The notes below the pieces were generated by a model, which searched no databases, was not told the DNA's origin, and worked only from the letters and a program-made list of their open reading frames with translations. A stretch of DNA of 64,000 bases from Flavobacterium bernardetii (GTDB taxonomy: Bacteria > Bacteroidota > Bacteroidia > Flavobacteriales > Flavobacteriaceae). The position numbers and the translations under genes were made by a program. Position 1 is the stretch's first letter. Each line of letters begins with the position of its first letter. The stretch lies in assembly GCF_011305415.1 (NCBI RefSeq), contig NZ_JAANOQ010000005.1, positions 236,582 through 300,581 of the forward strand, written 5' to 3'. Shown here piece by piece: positions 1 through 8,671 of this stretch.

Positions 1-124
1 TTCTAATGCTTGTAAACTTTCCGAAACGCTCAATTACTACAGCCGTTTGTTGTTTTACAGTAAAAAAAGAACTTAATAAAATAAATAATCCTAAGACTAG
101 GATAATAATTAAAATTGGTGACAT
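1..124 (-). CDS. SPFH/Band 7 (stomatin or paraslipin-like) membrane protein, N-terminal part
   Basis: The minus strand reads from an ATG at 124 off the left edge, giving 41 residues. Residues 1-21 form one hydrophobic anchor (MSPILIIILVLGLF, then LLSSFF). It is followed by TVKQQTAVVIERFGKF, the opening of the SPFH/Band 7 domain as found in stomatin, QmcA and paraslipin proteins. Such proteins oligomerise in the membrane and are linked to membrane microdomains and protease control. Only the first 41 codons are visible, so domain order beyond the anchor is unknown. The plus-strand reading frame over the same bases (6-194) is the shadow of this gene. The family is clear from the motif; the subfamily is inferred. 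Confidence 0.75.
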   Translation of the reverse strand, partial: MSPILIIILVLGLFILLSSFFTVKQQTAVVIERFGKFTSIR

Positions 125-214
125 AGTGAATAATTTTTTAGTTACACTTGTTATACGTTTGTTTCTGATAAAAGTTACAATAATTACATTTTAATAACAT
201 TGTATGTAAATTTC

Positions 215-286
215 AGCCACGAATTATCGACTTATTTACTTTGATTTTATTCTAATTTTTAATCATAAATCTGTGAATTCGTGGCT
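215..286. repeat. Inverted repeat in the spacer upstream of the outer-membrane barrel gene
   Basis: AGCCACGAATT (215-225) is matched by AATTCGTGGCT (276-286), an 11-bp perfect inverted repeat around 50 AT-rich bases. The wording (CTGTGAATTCGTGGCT) resembles the TTTGTG/CTTCGTG spacer words seen again near 21580 and 55480. It lies between divergent genes and could fold into a hairpin. Confidence 0.5.
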
Positions 287-323
287 AAAACCATTTTTAG
301 GCCTATTAATTAAATAATTATAC

Positions 324-331
324 TACTTTTG
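324..331 (+). promoter_or_regulatory. TAnnTTTG promoter box (TACTTTTG) for the barrel gene at 350
   Basis: TACTTTTG fits the Bacteroidota -7 consensus TAnnTTTG and ends 18 bases before the ATG. No strong -33 TTG is visible at the usual distance. Confidence 0.55.
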
Positions 332-349
332 CACCCTTAATATATAGAA

Positions 350-1000
350 ATGAAAAAGATTTTAATTGTAGTATGTGCCTTATTTTCAATTGTTGGAGTG
401 GCTCAAAGAGGTCATAAAGACAGTAATCGAATTGGTATTAGTGGTGGTTTAACTCAAATGAATATTTTTACTAATAATTTTAATATAACACCACAAACTG
501 GTTGGACAGGAGGTTTTCACGTTCGTGGAAATTTTTATAACGATTGGCAAATGAGTTTCGGTATGTTTTTTACCGATAGTAATTTCTCTGTTCAAACCAG
601 AAAAATAGTTTCTATTGTTGAAACGAACTACAAATTATCTGCTGTTCAAATTTATATTATGCCTGGTTATGTGGTAAGTAAAAACCATTTAAATATAGAG
701 TTTGGACCAGTACTTCAAATTAATGATAAATTAGTAATTGATAAAGAACAAGAAAACAATATTTTAGTTGATCAACCTTTATTAACCGCAAAAGACATTA
801 CGGATGTTTCTAAAATCAATGCAAATATTTACGCAGGTGTTAATTTTGGAGTGAAAAACTTCAGATTGCGTTTAGGGTATCAATATGGTTTAAATAACTT
901 TTTCAATAACTTAAACAATAATGATAAAGTTCCAAGTATTGGAGAAAAATTCAAAGGAAACATAGGAATGGCAAGTGCACATTTGACTATTTATTTGTAA
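350..1000 (+). CDS. Outer-membrane beta-barrel protein (PorT-like family)
   Basis: A 216-residue protein with a signal peptide (MKKILIVVCALFSIVGVAQ, cleavage about residue 19). The rest is built of alternating polar and hydrophobic strands rich in Gly, Asn and aromatics (IGISGGLTQMN, GFHVRGNFY, LRLGYQYGLNNFF) and ends in the aromatic-hydrophobic strand SAHLTIYL. That pattern and length fit the small outer-membrane barrel proteins of Bacteroidota. No enzyme motif is visible. It has its own promoter box at 324-331 and its own downstream hairpin/promoter unit at 1025, so it is probably a single-gene transcript. The barrel class is an inference from strand pattern; the role is unknown. Confidence 0.6.
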   Translation: MKKILIVVCALFSIVGVAQRGHKDSNRIGISGGLTQMNIFTNNFNITPQTGWTGGFHVRGNFYNDWQMSFGMFFTDSNFSVQTRKIVSIVETNYKLSAVQIYIMPGYVVSKNHLNIEFGPVLQINDKLVIDKEQENNILVDQPLLTAKDITDVSKINANIYAGVNFGVKNFRLRLGYQYGLNNFFNNLNNNDKVPSIGEKFKGNIGMASAHLTIYL

Positions 1001-1024
1001 AATACTTACAAAAACACATAAACG

Positions 1025-1058
1025 AAAGGGTAAATATTTATATTTGCCCTTTCTTATT
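1025..1058 (+). repeat. First copy of a 33-bp hairpin plus promoter unit
   Basis: The unit contains GGGTAAAT ... ATTTGCCC, which can pair into a hairpin, and within it the promoter box TATATTTG (1039-1046). A copy identical over 33 bp lies at 2099-2131. Each copy stands just upstream of a secreted-protein gene, this one 37 bases before the ATG at 1083. It may end the transcript of the upstream gene and start the next one. Confidence 0.65.
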
Positions 1059-1082
1059 TAACACTTAACTTAAATTATTATT

Positions 1083-2060
1083 ATGAAAAAAATTTTATTA
1101 CTAGTATTATGCTTTATTTCCTTTTATTCAAACGGGCAAGTAAGTTCACATTTTCATGGAGACGCTAAAATATTTGCTAATTTAAAAACAAGAAATTTAA
1201 TAGTAGAATTATTAGAAGCAGATGAAAAAATTGTAAAAAAACTTTCTAAACCAAAATACGCTACTGATCTTAAATTATACAATGAAATGATTAGCAATTA
1301 TAATGCTGAAATTCAATTATATGCTAAAAAGTACTGGAATTTGAATTCAAACATCGAATTTAAAACGAAATCGGAAGTTGAAGCTTTAAGAGATCAAAAA
1401 AATAAGTCATATGCTGTTTTAAGAAATTTAAGACTAAAAGATATTGATATCGATTTTGGTTCTAAAAGTAGTTTGTTTGTCACAACTTTAGTTTTCACAA
1501 GAATTGAATCTAACTATGACAAAGCGGATTCTCAAGTTTACTTAACAACTGCATCAAAGGCAACAGGTAAATTTTTATTAGAATCTGATTATAAGTTTTG
1601 TTTAAATGTTTTACAATCAAACGTTGATTATATCATTACAAATAAAAAAACAATCAATTCTGAAAAGTATGTTCAACTAATTAGTAAAGGTAATTGTAAG
1701 CAAATACCAGCTAAAACTTTATTGGTTAAAGAAAGTGTTTTATATGAAAAAACTACAAAAGCAAAATGTATTGCTGCATACGGTTCAAATATAAAATTTG
1801 TTTCTGACGAAGAGTTTGATAAAGCTTTTATTGAAAAAGCAGCTGATAAAGTTTGTCTTTTTTCTGTGCCTTGGGAAATAGGAAAAGGAGGAATGGGTCC
1901 AGTTTCTCAATCTTTTATAATGTCATATAAAGTGGTTGTAGATTGCGAATCAGGTAAATTATTGTATCAGTTTTTACCAACTGGTTTTGCGGCTTTCGGT
2001 CAAAATATCAGTCATTATGTAATGGAGAAAGACTTAGAAAATATTAAAAATTGTAAGTAA
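1083..2060 (+). CDS. Secreted protein of unknown function
   Basis: A 325-residue protein with a clear signal peptide (MKKILLLVLCFISFYSNGQ). I do not recognise the family. The mature part is lysine-rich and mixed alpha/beta, with a helical N-terminal half. Six Cys residues follow the signal, mostly in the C-terminal half, and could form disulfides in the periplasm or outside the cell. No membrane segment or T9SS sorting domain is visible. It is preceded by the TATATTTG unit at 1025-1058 and followed by an identical unit at 2099-2131 before the next secreted protein, so the two genes are likely co-regulated but separately transcribed. Confidence 0.6.
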   Translation: MKKILLLVLCFISFYSNGQVSSHFHGDAKIFANLKTRNLIVELLEADEKIVKKLSKPKYATDLKLYNEMISNYNAEIQLYAKKYWNLNSNIEFKTKSEVEALRDQKNKSYAVLRNLRLKDIDIDFGSKSSLFVTTLVFTRIESNYDKADSQVYLTTASKATGKFLLESDYKFCLNVLQSNVDYIITNKKTINSEKYVQLISKGNCKQIPAKTLLVKESVLYEKTTKAKCIAAYGSNIKFVSDEEFDKAFIEKAADKVCLFSVPWEIGKGGMGPVSQSFIMSYKVVVDCESGKLLYQFLPTGFAAFGQNISHYVMEKDLENIKNCK

Positions 2061-2098
2061 TTTTATTCCAATACGAGTACATACAAAACTATTAAGTC

Positions 2099-2131
2099 AG
2101 GGTAAATATTTATATTTGCCCTTTCTTATTT
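2099..2131 (+). repeat. Second copy of the 33-bp hairpin plus promoter unit
   Basis: Identical over 33 bp to the copy at 1025-1058, including the hairpin GGGTAAAT/ATTTGCCC and the promoter box TATATTTG (2111-2118). The ATG of the next gene lies at 2157, 38 bases after the box, almost the same spacing as in the first copy. Confidence 0.65.
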
Positions 2132-2156
2132 TAAAACCCTAACCTTATTTTTTATT

Positions 2157-3641
2157 ATGAAGTATTTTTTATTTTTATTCTCTATTTTCAGTTTTTCCCA
2201 ATCTCCAACTTTTCAATGGTCTGAATCGTTTGATATAAAGCATTCCTATGATATTATTGGTGAAATAGATACTGATTTGTATTTTTCTTTTGTAAAAAAC
2301 AACCAATTGAAGTTTTATGTTTTAGATAAAAACTTAACAAAAATTAAAGAAGGAAATTTATCATTTGATTGTGAGGATGCTTTGTTTCAATTTGATGACC
2401 CTACTTTGAAACAATATACTAATTTAGAGTACGAAGTTGTTTCTGATAAAATCATTCATTTAGTTAGAAGTTTTGATGAAAAGAAAAATATTTTACAAAT
2501 ATATTATGGTTTATCAACTTCAGACTTATCAAAAAAAATAAAGTTGAATAAGGTTTTTGAAATTAATGAAATGGATAAAACCAGAAGAGGAGTAGTAATA
2601 TCACAGGATAAATCAAAAATTCTTTTTTTTTATAAAAAGAAACAAGAATTAACCTATAAAGTTTATGATAATACATTTACCAAAATTATTAATGAAGGAA
2701 ATTACATTTTTCCTGTAAGCGATGATAAGAGTAAGTTTGAAAGTTTTAATGTAGACAATAATGGAAACATAATTTCAATTGTTTCAAAATTAAAAGAGAA
2801 AAATGATAAATTGAAAGGTTTTAGTGAAACCCAATATATTGCTTTTATTACTAAAAATAACCAAACAACAGAACCCATTACTTTTGATTTCAAAGGCTAT
2901 GATATTTCTTATATCAACTGTTTTTTTACGACGCCTAATTCAGTAATTTTTACTGGTTTTTTGAATAGTTTAGACGGAAATAGCAAAGACAAAAGAGTTA
3001 CAAGTAAAATGTTTTTCTCTAATTTTAGTAGTAATGATTATAAATTAGTGAATGAGAATTTAGTTAATGTAGACGGTTTATATCCTGAAAAAATTAACAA
3101 CAAAGATGATTTTATGGCTTATGACATTAAAAATATTTATTATAAATCAAATGGCGGGTATTCTGTTGTTGCTGAACAGAATTATAATTATAGTGCTATG
3201 ACATCTGGTTTTAATTCACCGATGGTATCATATAGTTCTGTGAAAAAATATGGAGATATTGCAGTTATTAATTTTAAGAAAAATTTTGAAATTGAGAACA
3301 CAACTAGAATCCCTAAACTTCAAAGTAATTTTTCAAATGTATCTATAGCATCTACGTTTAAAGATGATGTAATTTATGTTTTTTATGATGATTTAGCGGC
3401 AAATTTTGAATTGAAGAATGAAGATGATTTGAAAAGAAATATTACTAAAGGGTTTGTTTCAAATTTAAAAGACAGATCAATTTTTTCTATTGTTGTTCAA
3501 CCTGATGGAAAATATAAAAAGCACAAGATTTTTGATTATAAAAATGACAAGAGAGAACTTTTATTCAGAAATTCTTTTTATTTAAAAAACGGTAATTTCT
3601 TAACAAGAACATTTAACCATATTGGTTTAATTAAATTATAA
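2157..3641 (+). CDS. Secreted protein of unknown function
   Basis: A 494-residue protein with a short signal peptide (MKYFLFLFSIFSFSQ). The mature part is rich in short beta strands with Asp/Asn/Lys turns, for example FYVLDKNLTKIKEGN and VYDNTFTKIINEGNY, suggesting a beta-propeller-like fold. No T9SS sorting domain is seen at the C-terminus and I do not recognise the family. It lies downstream of an unrelated secreted protein and shares the same duplicated upstream unit. Transcription should end at the hairpin at 3641-3675. The propeller suggestion is inference only. Confidence 0.6.
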   Translation: MKYFLFLFSIFSFSQSPTFQWSESFDIKHSYDIIGEIDTDLYFSFVKNNQLKFYVLDKNLTKIKEGNLSFDCEDALFQFDDPTLKQYTNLEYEVVSDKIIHLVRSFDEKKNILQIYYGLSTSDLSKKIKLNKVFEINEMDKTRRGVVISQDKSKILFFYKKKQELTYKVYDNTFTKIINEGNYIFPVSDDKSKFESFNVDNNGNIISIVSKLKEKNDKLKGFSETQYIAFITKNNQTTEPITFDFKGYDISYINCFFTTPNSVIFTGFLNSLDGNSKDKRVTSKMFFSNFSSNDYKLVNENLVNVDGLYPEKINNKDDFMAYDIKNIYYKSNGGYSVVAEQNYNYSAMTSGFNSPMVSYSSVKKYGDIAVINFKKNFEIENTTRIPKLQSNFSNVSIASTFKDDVIYVFYDDLAANFELKNEDDLKRNITKGFVSNLKDRSIFSIVVQPDGKYKKHKIFDYKNDKRELLFRNSFYLKNGNFLTRTFNHIGLIKL

Positions 3642-3675
3642 AAAAAAGCCCTGAAATTTTCAGGGCTTTTTTTTT
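3641..3675. terminator. Bidirectional terminator between convergent genes
   Basis: An A-run, AGCCCTGAAA/TTTTCAGGGCT stem and T-run form a symmetric hairpin that serves both the plus-strand gene ending at 3641 and gltX ending at 3674. The last T residues overlap the gltX stop codon. Confidence 0.85.
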
Positions 3676-5176
3676 ATAAAGTATGTATCGTTTTTTCTAT
3701 TCTGCTAACCGTTTCTGCTTTACCAATCATTTCAATAATATCAAACAAATGCGGTCCTTTTAATGCACCAACCAAGCTCAATCTTAAAGGTTGCATCACT
3801 TTACCCATTCCAATTTCATTTGAAGTCATCCATTCTTTTAAAAGGGTTTCAATGTTTAGTGAAGTGAAATCTTCTATATTTTGTAATTGTTCGATTACTT
3901 GTTTCATTAATTCCGGAGTTTCTTCTTTCCAGTTTTTTGCAGCTTTTTCATCATACGATGTTGGTGCCACAAAAAAGTAATCTGATAAATCCCAAAGTTC
4001 CGTTACAAAATTCGCACGTTCTTTAATGGAAGCAACTACTCTTGTAATATCTAATGATGTTGAAATTCCTTTTTCTTCTAAGATAACTTTAAATGCTTCT
4101 GCTAAACTTTCATCCGTTTGTTTTTGTAAATATTGGTGATTGAACCATTTGTTTTTCTCTGGATCAAACTTCGCACCCGATTTATGAATACGTTTTAAAT
4201 CGAACTTTTCTACTAACTCTGCTAATGAAAATATTTCTTGTTCCGTTCCGTCATTCCAACCTAATAAAGCTAAAAAGTTAATTACTGCTTCTGGGAAAAA
4301 TCCTGCTTCTTTATACCCTTTCGAAGTTCCTTCCGCTGTTTTCCATTCTAAAGGAAACACTGGAAATCCTAATTTATCTCCATCACGCTTACTTAATTTT
4401 CCATTACCAACAGGTTTTAAAATCAAAGGTAAATGTGCAAATTCTGGCGCTTCCCAACCAAATGCTCGGTATAACATAACGTGTAATGGCATAGAAGGTA
4501 ACCATTCTTCACCTCTAATTACGTGCGAAGTTTCCATCAAATGATCATCAACAATATTCGCTAAATGATACGTTGGCATTCCGTCCGACTTAAACAAAAC
4601 TTTATCGTCTAATAAATTCGTTTCAAAATTTACTTCACCACGAATGATATCTTGTAAATGCAACGTTTCATTAACTGGAGTTTTAAAACGAATGACATAA
4701 TGTTCTCCATTTGCAATTCTTGCTTCTACAATTTCACGTGAAATATTTAAAGAAGTATCTAAAGTTTCTCTAACCGTATGATTATAAATAAATGTTTTAC
4801 CATCTGTTTCTGCATGCTTACGTAATTCATCTAATTTCTCAGAAGAATCAAACGCATAATACGCCGAACCAGAATTGATTAATTCATCTGCATATTGTTT
4901 GTACATTTCTTTTCTATCCGATTGACGGTAAGGTCCAAATTTTTCATTCTTTCCAATGGTTTCATCAGGTGCAATTCCTAACCATTCTAAAGCTTCAAAA
5001 ATATAAGCTTCTGCTTCCGCTACAAAACGAGTTTGGTCTGTATCTTCTATTCTAATATAGAAAGTTCCACCGTGTTTTTTGGCAAATAAATAATTAAAAA
5101 GCGCGGTTCTTACACCACCAATATGTAAAGGTCCTGTAGGACTAGGAGCAAATCGTACTCTAACTGGTTTTGACAT
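3674..5176 (-). CDS. gltX: Glutamate--tRNA ligase
   Basis: A class I glutamyl-tRNA synthetase of 500 residues, charging tRNA-Glu with glutamate using ATP in the cytoplasm. The HIGH-type signature is PSPTGPLHIGG (His-Ile-Gly-Gly at 18-21) and the KMSKS-type loop is KLSKRDGD (260-267). The full Rossmann catalytic core is followed by the helical anticodon-binding region, and the length matches bacterial GltX. The start chosen is ATG at 5176. A longer frame to 5257 runs through a promoter box (5194-5201) and a low-complexity spacer repeat, so the extra 27 residues are not expected to be translated. The gene is divergent from the DUF4175 gene and ends in the shared terminator. Confidence 0.95.
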   Translation of the reverse strand: MSKPVRVRFAPSPTGPLHIGGVRTALFNYLFAKKHGGTFYIRIEDTDQTRFVAEAEAYIFEALEWLGIAPDETIGKNEKFGPYRQSDRKEMYKQYADELINSGSAYYAFDSSEKLDELRKHAETDGKTFIYNHTVRETLDTSLNISREIVEARIANGEHYVIRFKTPVNETLHLQDIIRGEVNFETNLLDDKVLFKSDGMPTYHLANIVDDHLMETSHVIRGEEWLPSMPLHVMLYRAFGWEAPEFAHLPLILKPVGNGKLSKRDGDKLGFPVFPLEWKTAEGTSKGYKEAGFFPEAVINFLALLGWNDGTEQEIFSLAELVEKFDLKRIHKSGAKFDPEKNKWFNHQYLQKQTDESLAEAFKVILEEKGISTSLDITRVVASIKERANFVTELWDLSDYFFVAPTSYDEKAAKNWKEETPELMKQVIEQLQNIEDFTSLNIETLLKEWMTSNEIGMGKVMQPLRLSLVGALKGPHLFDIIEMIGKAETVSRIEKTIHTL

Positions 5177-5193
5177 TGTTGTAATTTTTTTGG

Positions 5194-5201
5194 CAAAGAT
5201 A
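5194..5201 (-). promoter_or_regulatory. gltX promoter box (TATCTTTG on the minus strand)
   Basis: On the minus strand TATCTTTG fits TAnnTTTG and ends 17 bases before the gltX ATG, implying a leader of about ten bases. The sequence just upstream, where the -33 element should lie, is the repeat tract 5206-5240. Confidence 0.55.
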
Positions 5202-5205
5202 AAAG

Positions 5206-5240
5206 GAAGTTGGAAGTTAGGAGTTAGAAGTTGGAAGTTT
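5206..5240. repeat. Low-complexity repeat of the GAAGTTGGAAGTTAG type
   Basis: Reiterated words GAAGTTGGAAGTTAGG, AGTTAGAAGTTGGAAGTT occupy the gltX upstream region directly beside the promoter box. In one long frame they would encode the repetitive FQLLTPNFQLP, which is a sign of non-coding repeat rather than protein. Confidence 0.6.
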
Positions 5241-5353
5241 TTTTTCTGTTTCATCACATTATTAACATTTTATACAACTATTAACTTTTTACTCTTGACT
5301 AATTGCTTAAAATTTTTGTAATTTTATCAGTTATAAACAATTGATTAACAATT

Positions 5354-8300
5354 TTGGAGAAGAAAGCACTAATTTACGATAAACTGGAAGGTTTTATCAA
5401 GAAGTTTTACACCAATGAGTTGATAAAAGGAGTAATTCTTTTTATTGCTATTGGCTTGTTGTATTTTATTTTCACTTTTTTGATTGAATATTTTCTTTGG
5501 TTTTCCACTCAAGGAAGAACCATTTTGTTTTGGTTGTTTATTAGCGTGCAAGTTTTCTTGTTGTCCAAATTCATTTTACTTCCGTTATTCAAATTATTTA
5601 AAATTCAAAAAGGTTTAGACTATACAGAAGCTTCAAAAATTATTGGAACACATTTCGACGAAGTCAAAGACAAGTTGCTAAATTTTTTACAATTAGCCAA
5701 CACAGCAACTCCTACAGAATTGGTTTTAGCTTCTATCGAACAAAAAGCAAATAGTTTACAACCGATTCCGTTTTCGAACGCTATTAATTTCAATAAAAAC
5801 AAAAAGTATTTACCGTTTGCGTTAATTCCTTTGTTGTTTATTTTGTTCTTTTTTATCTCTGGAAATTCAGATATTATTTCTAAAAGTTTTGCACGAGTTG
5901 TTCATTACGATAAGAACTTCGAAAAACCAGCCGCTTTTAAATTTGAGATTAATTCCAACAATTTAAACGTCGAACAAAACAAATCGTTCAAGTTGGTAGT
6001 TAAAACAGTTGGAACTGTGATTCCTCAAAACGCTTCTATTATTATTAACAACGAAGAATATTTTTTAGAAAACACGTCTCCAGGAAATTTTACGTACCAA
6101 TTTGATAATGTTCAAAAGGATATTTCTTTTCATTTTAAATCGAATGAAATTACTTCTGCCGATTATGTGTTGAATGTGGTTAACGTTCCAACGATTTCTT
6201 CGTTCACGATGCAATTGAATTTTCCGAAATATTTAGGAAAGAAACCAGAAGTTATTCAAGGAACTGGAAATGCTGTTCTTCCAGAAGGAACTATCGTAAC
6301 TTGGAAATTGAATACATTAGCTACAACCGAAGTTAAATTCAAGAAAGATTCTTTGTCAACTTTATTTTCGAAAAGTAATAATCAATTTACTCTTTCGAAA
6401 CGAATTGTAAATAACACCGATTATCAAATTTCGATTTCAAACAAACAATTAAAAAACCACGAAAACTTACAATATAAATTAACGATTTTAAAAGATCAGT
6501 TTCCAAGTATTTCTGCTACGGAAACTCCGGATAGTTTAAAATTAAAACAAAAAGTAATTATCGGACAAGTTTCTGATGATTATGGTTTGTCTAAATTACA
6601 AGTTGTTTATTACGATAAAAACAAACCAAATGTTGTGTATAGAAAAGGTTTAGTTTTAAAAAGTAAGGTTGTAGATCAGTTTGTGTATTCGTTTCCTGAT
6701 GGAATTGTTTTACAACAAGGTATAAATTACGATTATTACTTTGAAGTATTTGATAATGATGTAGTTAATGGTTTAAAATCATCAAAATCTTCTGTTTTTT
6801 CTCATTCTGAGTTAACTCAAGAACAAAAAGAGCAAAAATCGTTACAAGAACAGCAATCGAACATCAACAGTTTACAAAAAGCATTGGATAATCAAGACAA
6901 GCAATTTGATGAATTAGAGAAATTAAAAAAATTAGATAAGCAAAAAGATAACTTAGATTATAAAGACCAAAAGAAGATTCAAGATTTTATCAATCGTCAA
7001 AAACAACAAGACGAAATGATGAAAGAATTCTCTGAAAAGATGAAGGAAAATCTGGAGCAATTTAAACCAGAACAAAAAGATGAAATGAAACAAGAGCTTT
7101 TAAATCGTTTAGAAAAGAATGAAAAAGAAGCGGCCAAAAACGAAAAGCTTTTAAAGGAATTAGAAGAGCTGACTAAGAAATTAGAGAAGGAAGAATTGTT
7201 TGACAAAGCAGACAAATTAAAACAACAAGCAAAGACGCAACAAAAATCTTTAGAGCAATTGGTAGAATTAACCAAGCGTTATTATGTGGAACAAAAAGCA
7301 GAACAGTTATCTGATAAGTTAGATAAGCTTGCAGATAAACAAGACAAACTTGCTGAGAAAGAAACTCCAACTAAAGAAGAGCAAGAAAAATTATCTAAAG
7401 AGTTTGAGGATTTGAAAAAAGAACTAGATGATTTAGATAAAGAAAATAAGGAATTGAAAGATCCAATGGAGATTCCAAATGATAAAGAGGATCAAAAAGA
7501 TGTCGATCAAGAACAAGAAAAAGCAGAAGATAATTTAGAGAAGAAAGATAGTAAATCTGCAAAAAAGAATCAGAAATCGGCTGCTCAGAAGATGAAAGAA
7601 ATGAGTAAAAAAATGTCTGAATCGATGTCGTCTGGAGAAATGGAAGACAATCAAGAAGACGCTAAAGTGTTACGTCAAATCTTAGATAACTTATTATCGT
7701 TTTCTTTTGATCAAGAAAAATTAATGAAGCAATTTAAAACGGTTGCTAATTCAAAATCCAATGTAAGTGTATTGTTGAAAAACCAACATGATTTAAAAAC
7801 ACAATTCAAACATGTAGATGATAGTTTGTTTTCTTTGTCTTTACGTCAACCAAAGTTATCTGATTTGGTTTTAAAAGAAGTGGAAGAAATCCATTATAAT
7901 TTAGATAAATCTATTGAGAATCTAGTTTCTACAAATCGTGGAAAAGGTATTTCTCACCAACAATTTACATTATCTTCTGCTAATAAGTTAGCAGATTATT
8001 TAAGTAATGTTCAAAGTGATATGAACATGAGTTCCTCTTCTTCAAGTGGTGCCGGAAAGCCTAAACCAGGAAAAGGAAAAGGCAGTCAATTATCAGATAT
8101 TATTTCGAAACAAAAAGGATTAGGTGATAAAATCAAAGATGGAATACCAAAACCTGGTCAAGGAAAGAAGCCTGGTGAAGGAGAAAAACCAGGACAAGGT
8201 AAGAAACCTGGAGAGCAAGGCCAAGGCGGTTCTCAAGGAAATGATGGAAAAGATGGTGAAGGTGATGCAGGAAAATTATTAGAGATTATCAAAGAACAAC

Positions 8301-8671
8301 AAGAGTTACGTGAATCGTTACAAAACGAATTGGAGAAAAATGGTATGGGTGGAAACGGTCAAAACGCTGTGAAACAAATGAAGGATTTAGAAAAGCAATT
8401 AATCAATAAAGGATTGACTCAAGACAATATCAATAGAGCTTTGCAGATCAATCATGAATTATTAAAATTAGAATCAGCTTTAAAACAACAAGGTCAAGAT
8501 ACCAAAAGAGAATCGAATACTAACAAAAAAGATTTCCTTGGTACGAACAAACCCTTACCTCCTGCTCTATTAAATTATTTAAAAAGTGTTGAAATATTAA
8601 ACAGACAAAGCCTACCTTTGCAACCCAATTTTAATAACAAAGTACAACAATATTTTAAAAGCAATGATTAG
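5354..8671 (+). CDS. DUF4175-family large membrane protein with coiled-coil region
   Basis: A 1105-residue protein starting at a TTG (MEKKALIYDKLEGFI). Hydrophobic segments lie near 24-48, 56-76 and 152-170. They are followed by a mostly beta extracytoplasmic part up to about 480, then a very long Glu/Lys/Gln coiled coil (about 490-760). A Gly-Pro-Lys tract (KPGQGKKPGEGEKPG and similar, about 900-985) precedes the C-terminal helical part. This layout matches the DUF4175 family of Bacteroidota, of unknown biochemical role. The last 8 bases overlap ybeY, and ybeY and mnmG follow on the same strand, so they are probably co-transcribed. Membrane topology is inferred from hydrophobicity by eye. 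Confidence 0.8.
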   Translation: MEKKALIYDKLEGFIKKFYTNELIKGVILFIAIGLLYFIFTFLIEYFLWFSTQGRTILFWLFISVQVFLLSKFILLPLFKLFKIQKGLDYTEASKIIGTHFDEVKDKLLNFLQLANTATPTELVLASIEQKANSLQPIPFSNAINFNKNKKYLPFALIPLLFILFFFISGNSDIISKSFARVVHYDKNFEKPAAFKFEINSNNLNVEQNKSFKLVVKTVGTVIPQNASIIINNEEYFLENTSPGNFTYQFDNVQKDISFHFKSNEITSADYVLNVVNVPTISSFTMQLNFPKYLGKKPEVIQGTGNAVLPEGTIVTWKLNTLATTEVKFKKDSLSTLFSKSNNQFTLSKRIVNNTDYQISISNKQLKNHENLQYKLTILKDQFPSISATETPDSLKLKQKVIIGQVSDDYGLSKLQVVYYDKNKPNVVYRKGLVLKSKVVDQFVYSFPDGIVLQQGINYDYYFEVFDNDVVNGLKSSKSSVFSHSELTQEQKEQKSLQEQQSNINSLQKALDNQDKQFDELEKLKKLDKQKDNLDYKDQKKIQDFINRQKQQDEMMKEFSEKMKENLEQFKPEQKDEMKQELLNRLEKNEKEAAKNEKLLKELEELTKKLEKEELFDKADKLKQQAKTQQKSLEQLVELTKRYYVEQKAEQLSDKLDKLADKQDKLAEKETPTKEEQEKLSKEFEDLKKELDDLDKENKELKDPMEIPNDKEDQKDVDQEQEKAEDNLEKKDSKSAKKNQKSAAQKMKEMSKKMSESMSSGEMEDNQEDAKVLRQILDNLLSFSFDQEKLMKQFKTVANSKSNVSVLLKNQHDLKTQFKHVDDSLFSLSLRQPKLSDLVLKEVEEIHYNLDKSIENLVSTNRGKGISHQQFTLSSANKLADYLSNVQSDMNMSSSSSSGAGKPKPGKGKGSQLSDIISKQKGLGDKIKDGIPKPGQGKKPGEGEKPGQGKKPGEQGQGGSQGNDGKDGEGDAGKLLEIIKEQQELRESLQNELEKNGMGGNGQNAVKQMKDLEKQLINKGLTQDNINRALQINHELLKLESALKQQGQDTKRESNTNKKDFLGTNKPLPPALLNYLKSVEILNRQSLPLQPNFNNKVQQYFKSND

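Noticed and set aside
6..194. A 62-codon plus-strand frame at the left edge
   Set aside because: The minus strand over the same bases encodes a convincing SPFH-domain N-terminus, so the plus-strand frame is its shadow.
4731..4744. ATTTCACGTGAAAT palindrome in gltX, parS-like
   Set aside because: It has three mismatches to the consensus at the outer bases, lies alone in coding sequence, and is well away from the mnmG cluster. Possible, but not supported.
6997..7275. Antisense frames of 60-100 codons in the coiled-coil region and in other Lys/Glu-rich genes
   Set aside because: Typical shadows of codon-biased Lys/Glu-rich genes (Ser/Phe/Leu-rich translations); no start context or promoter.
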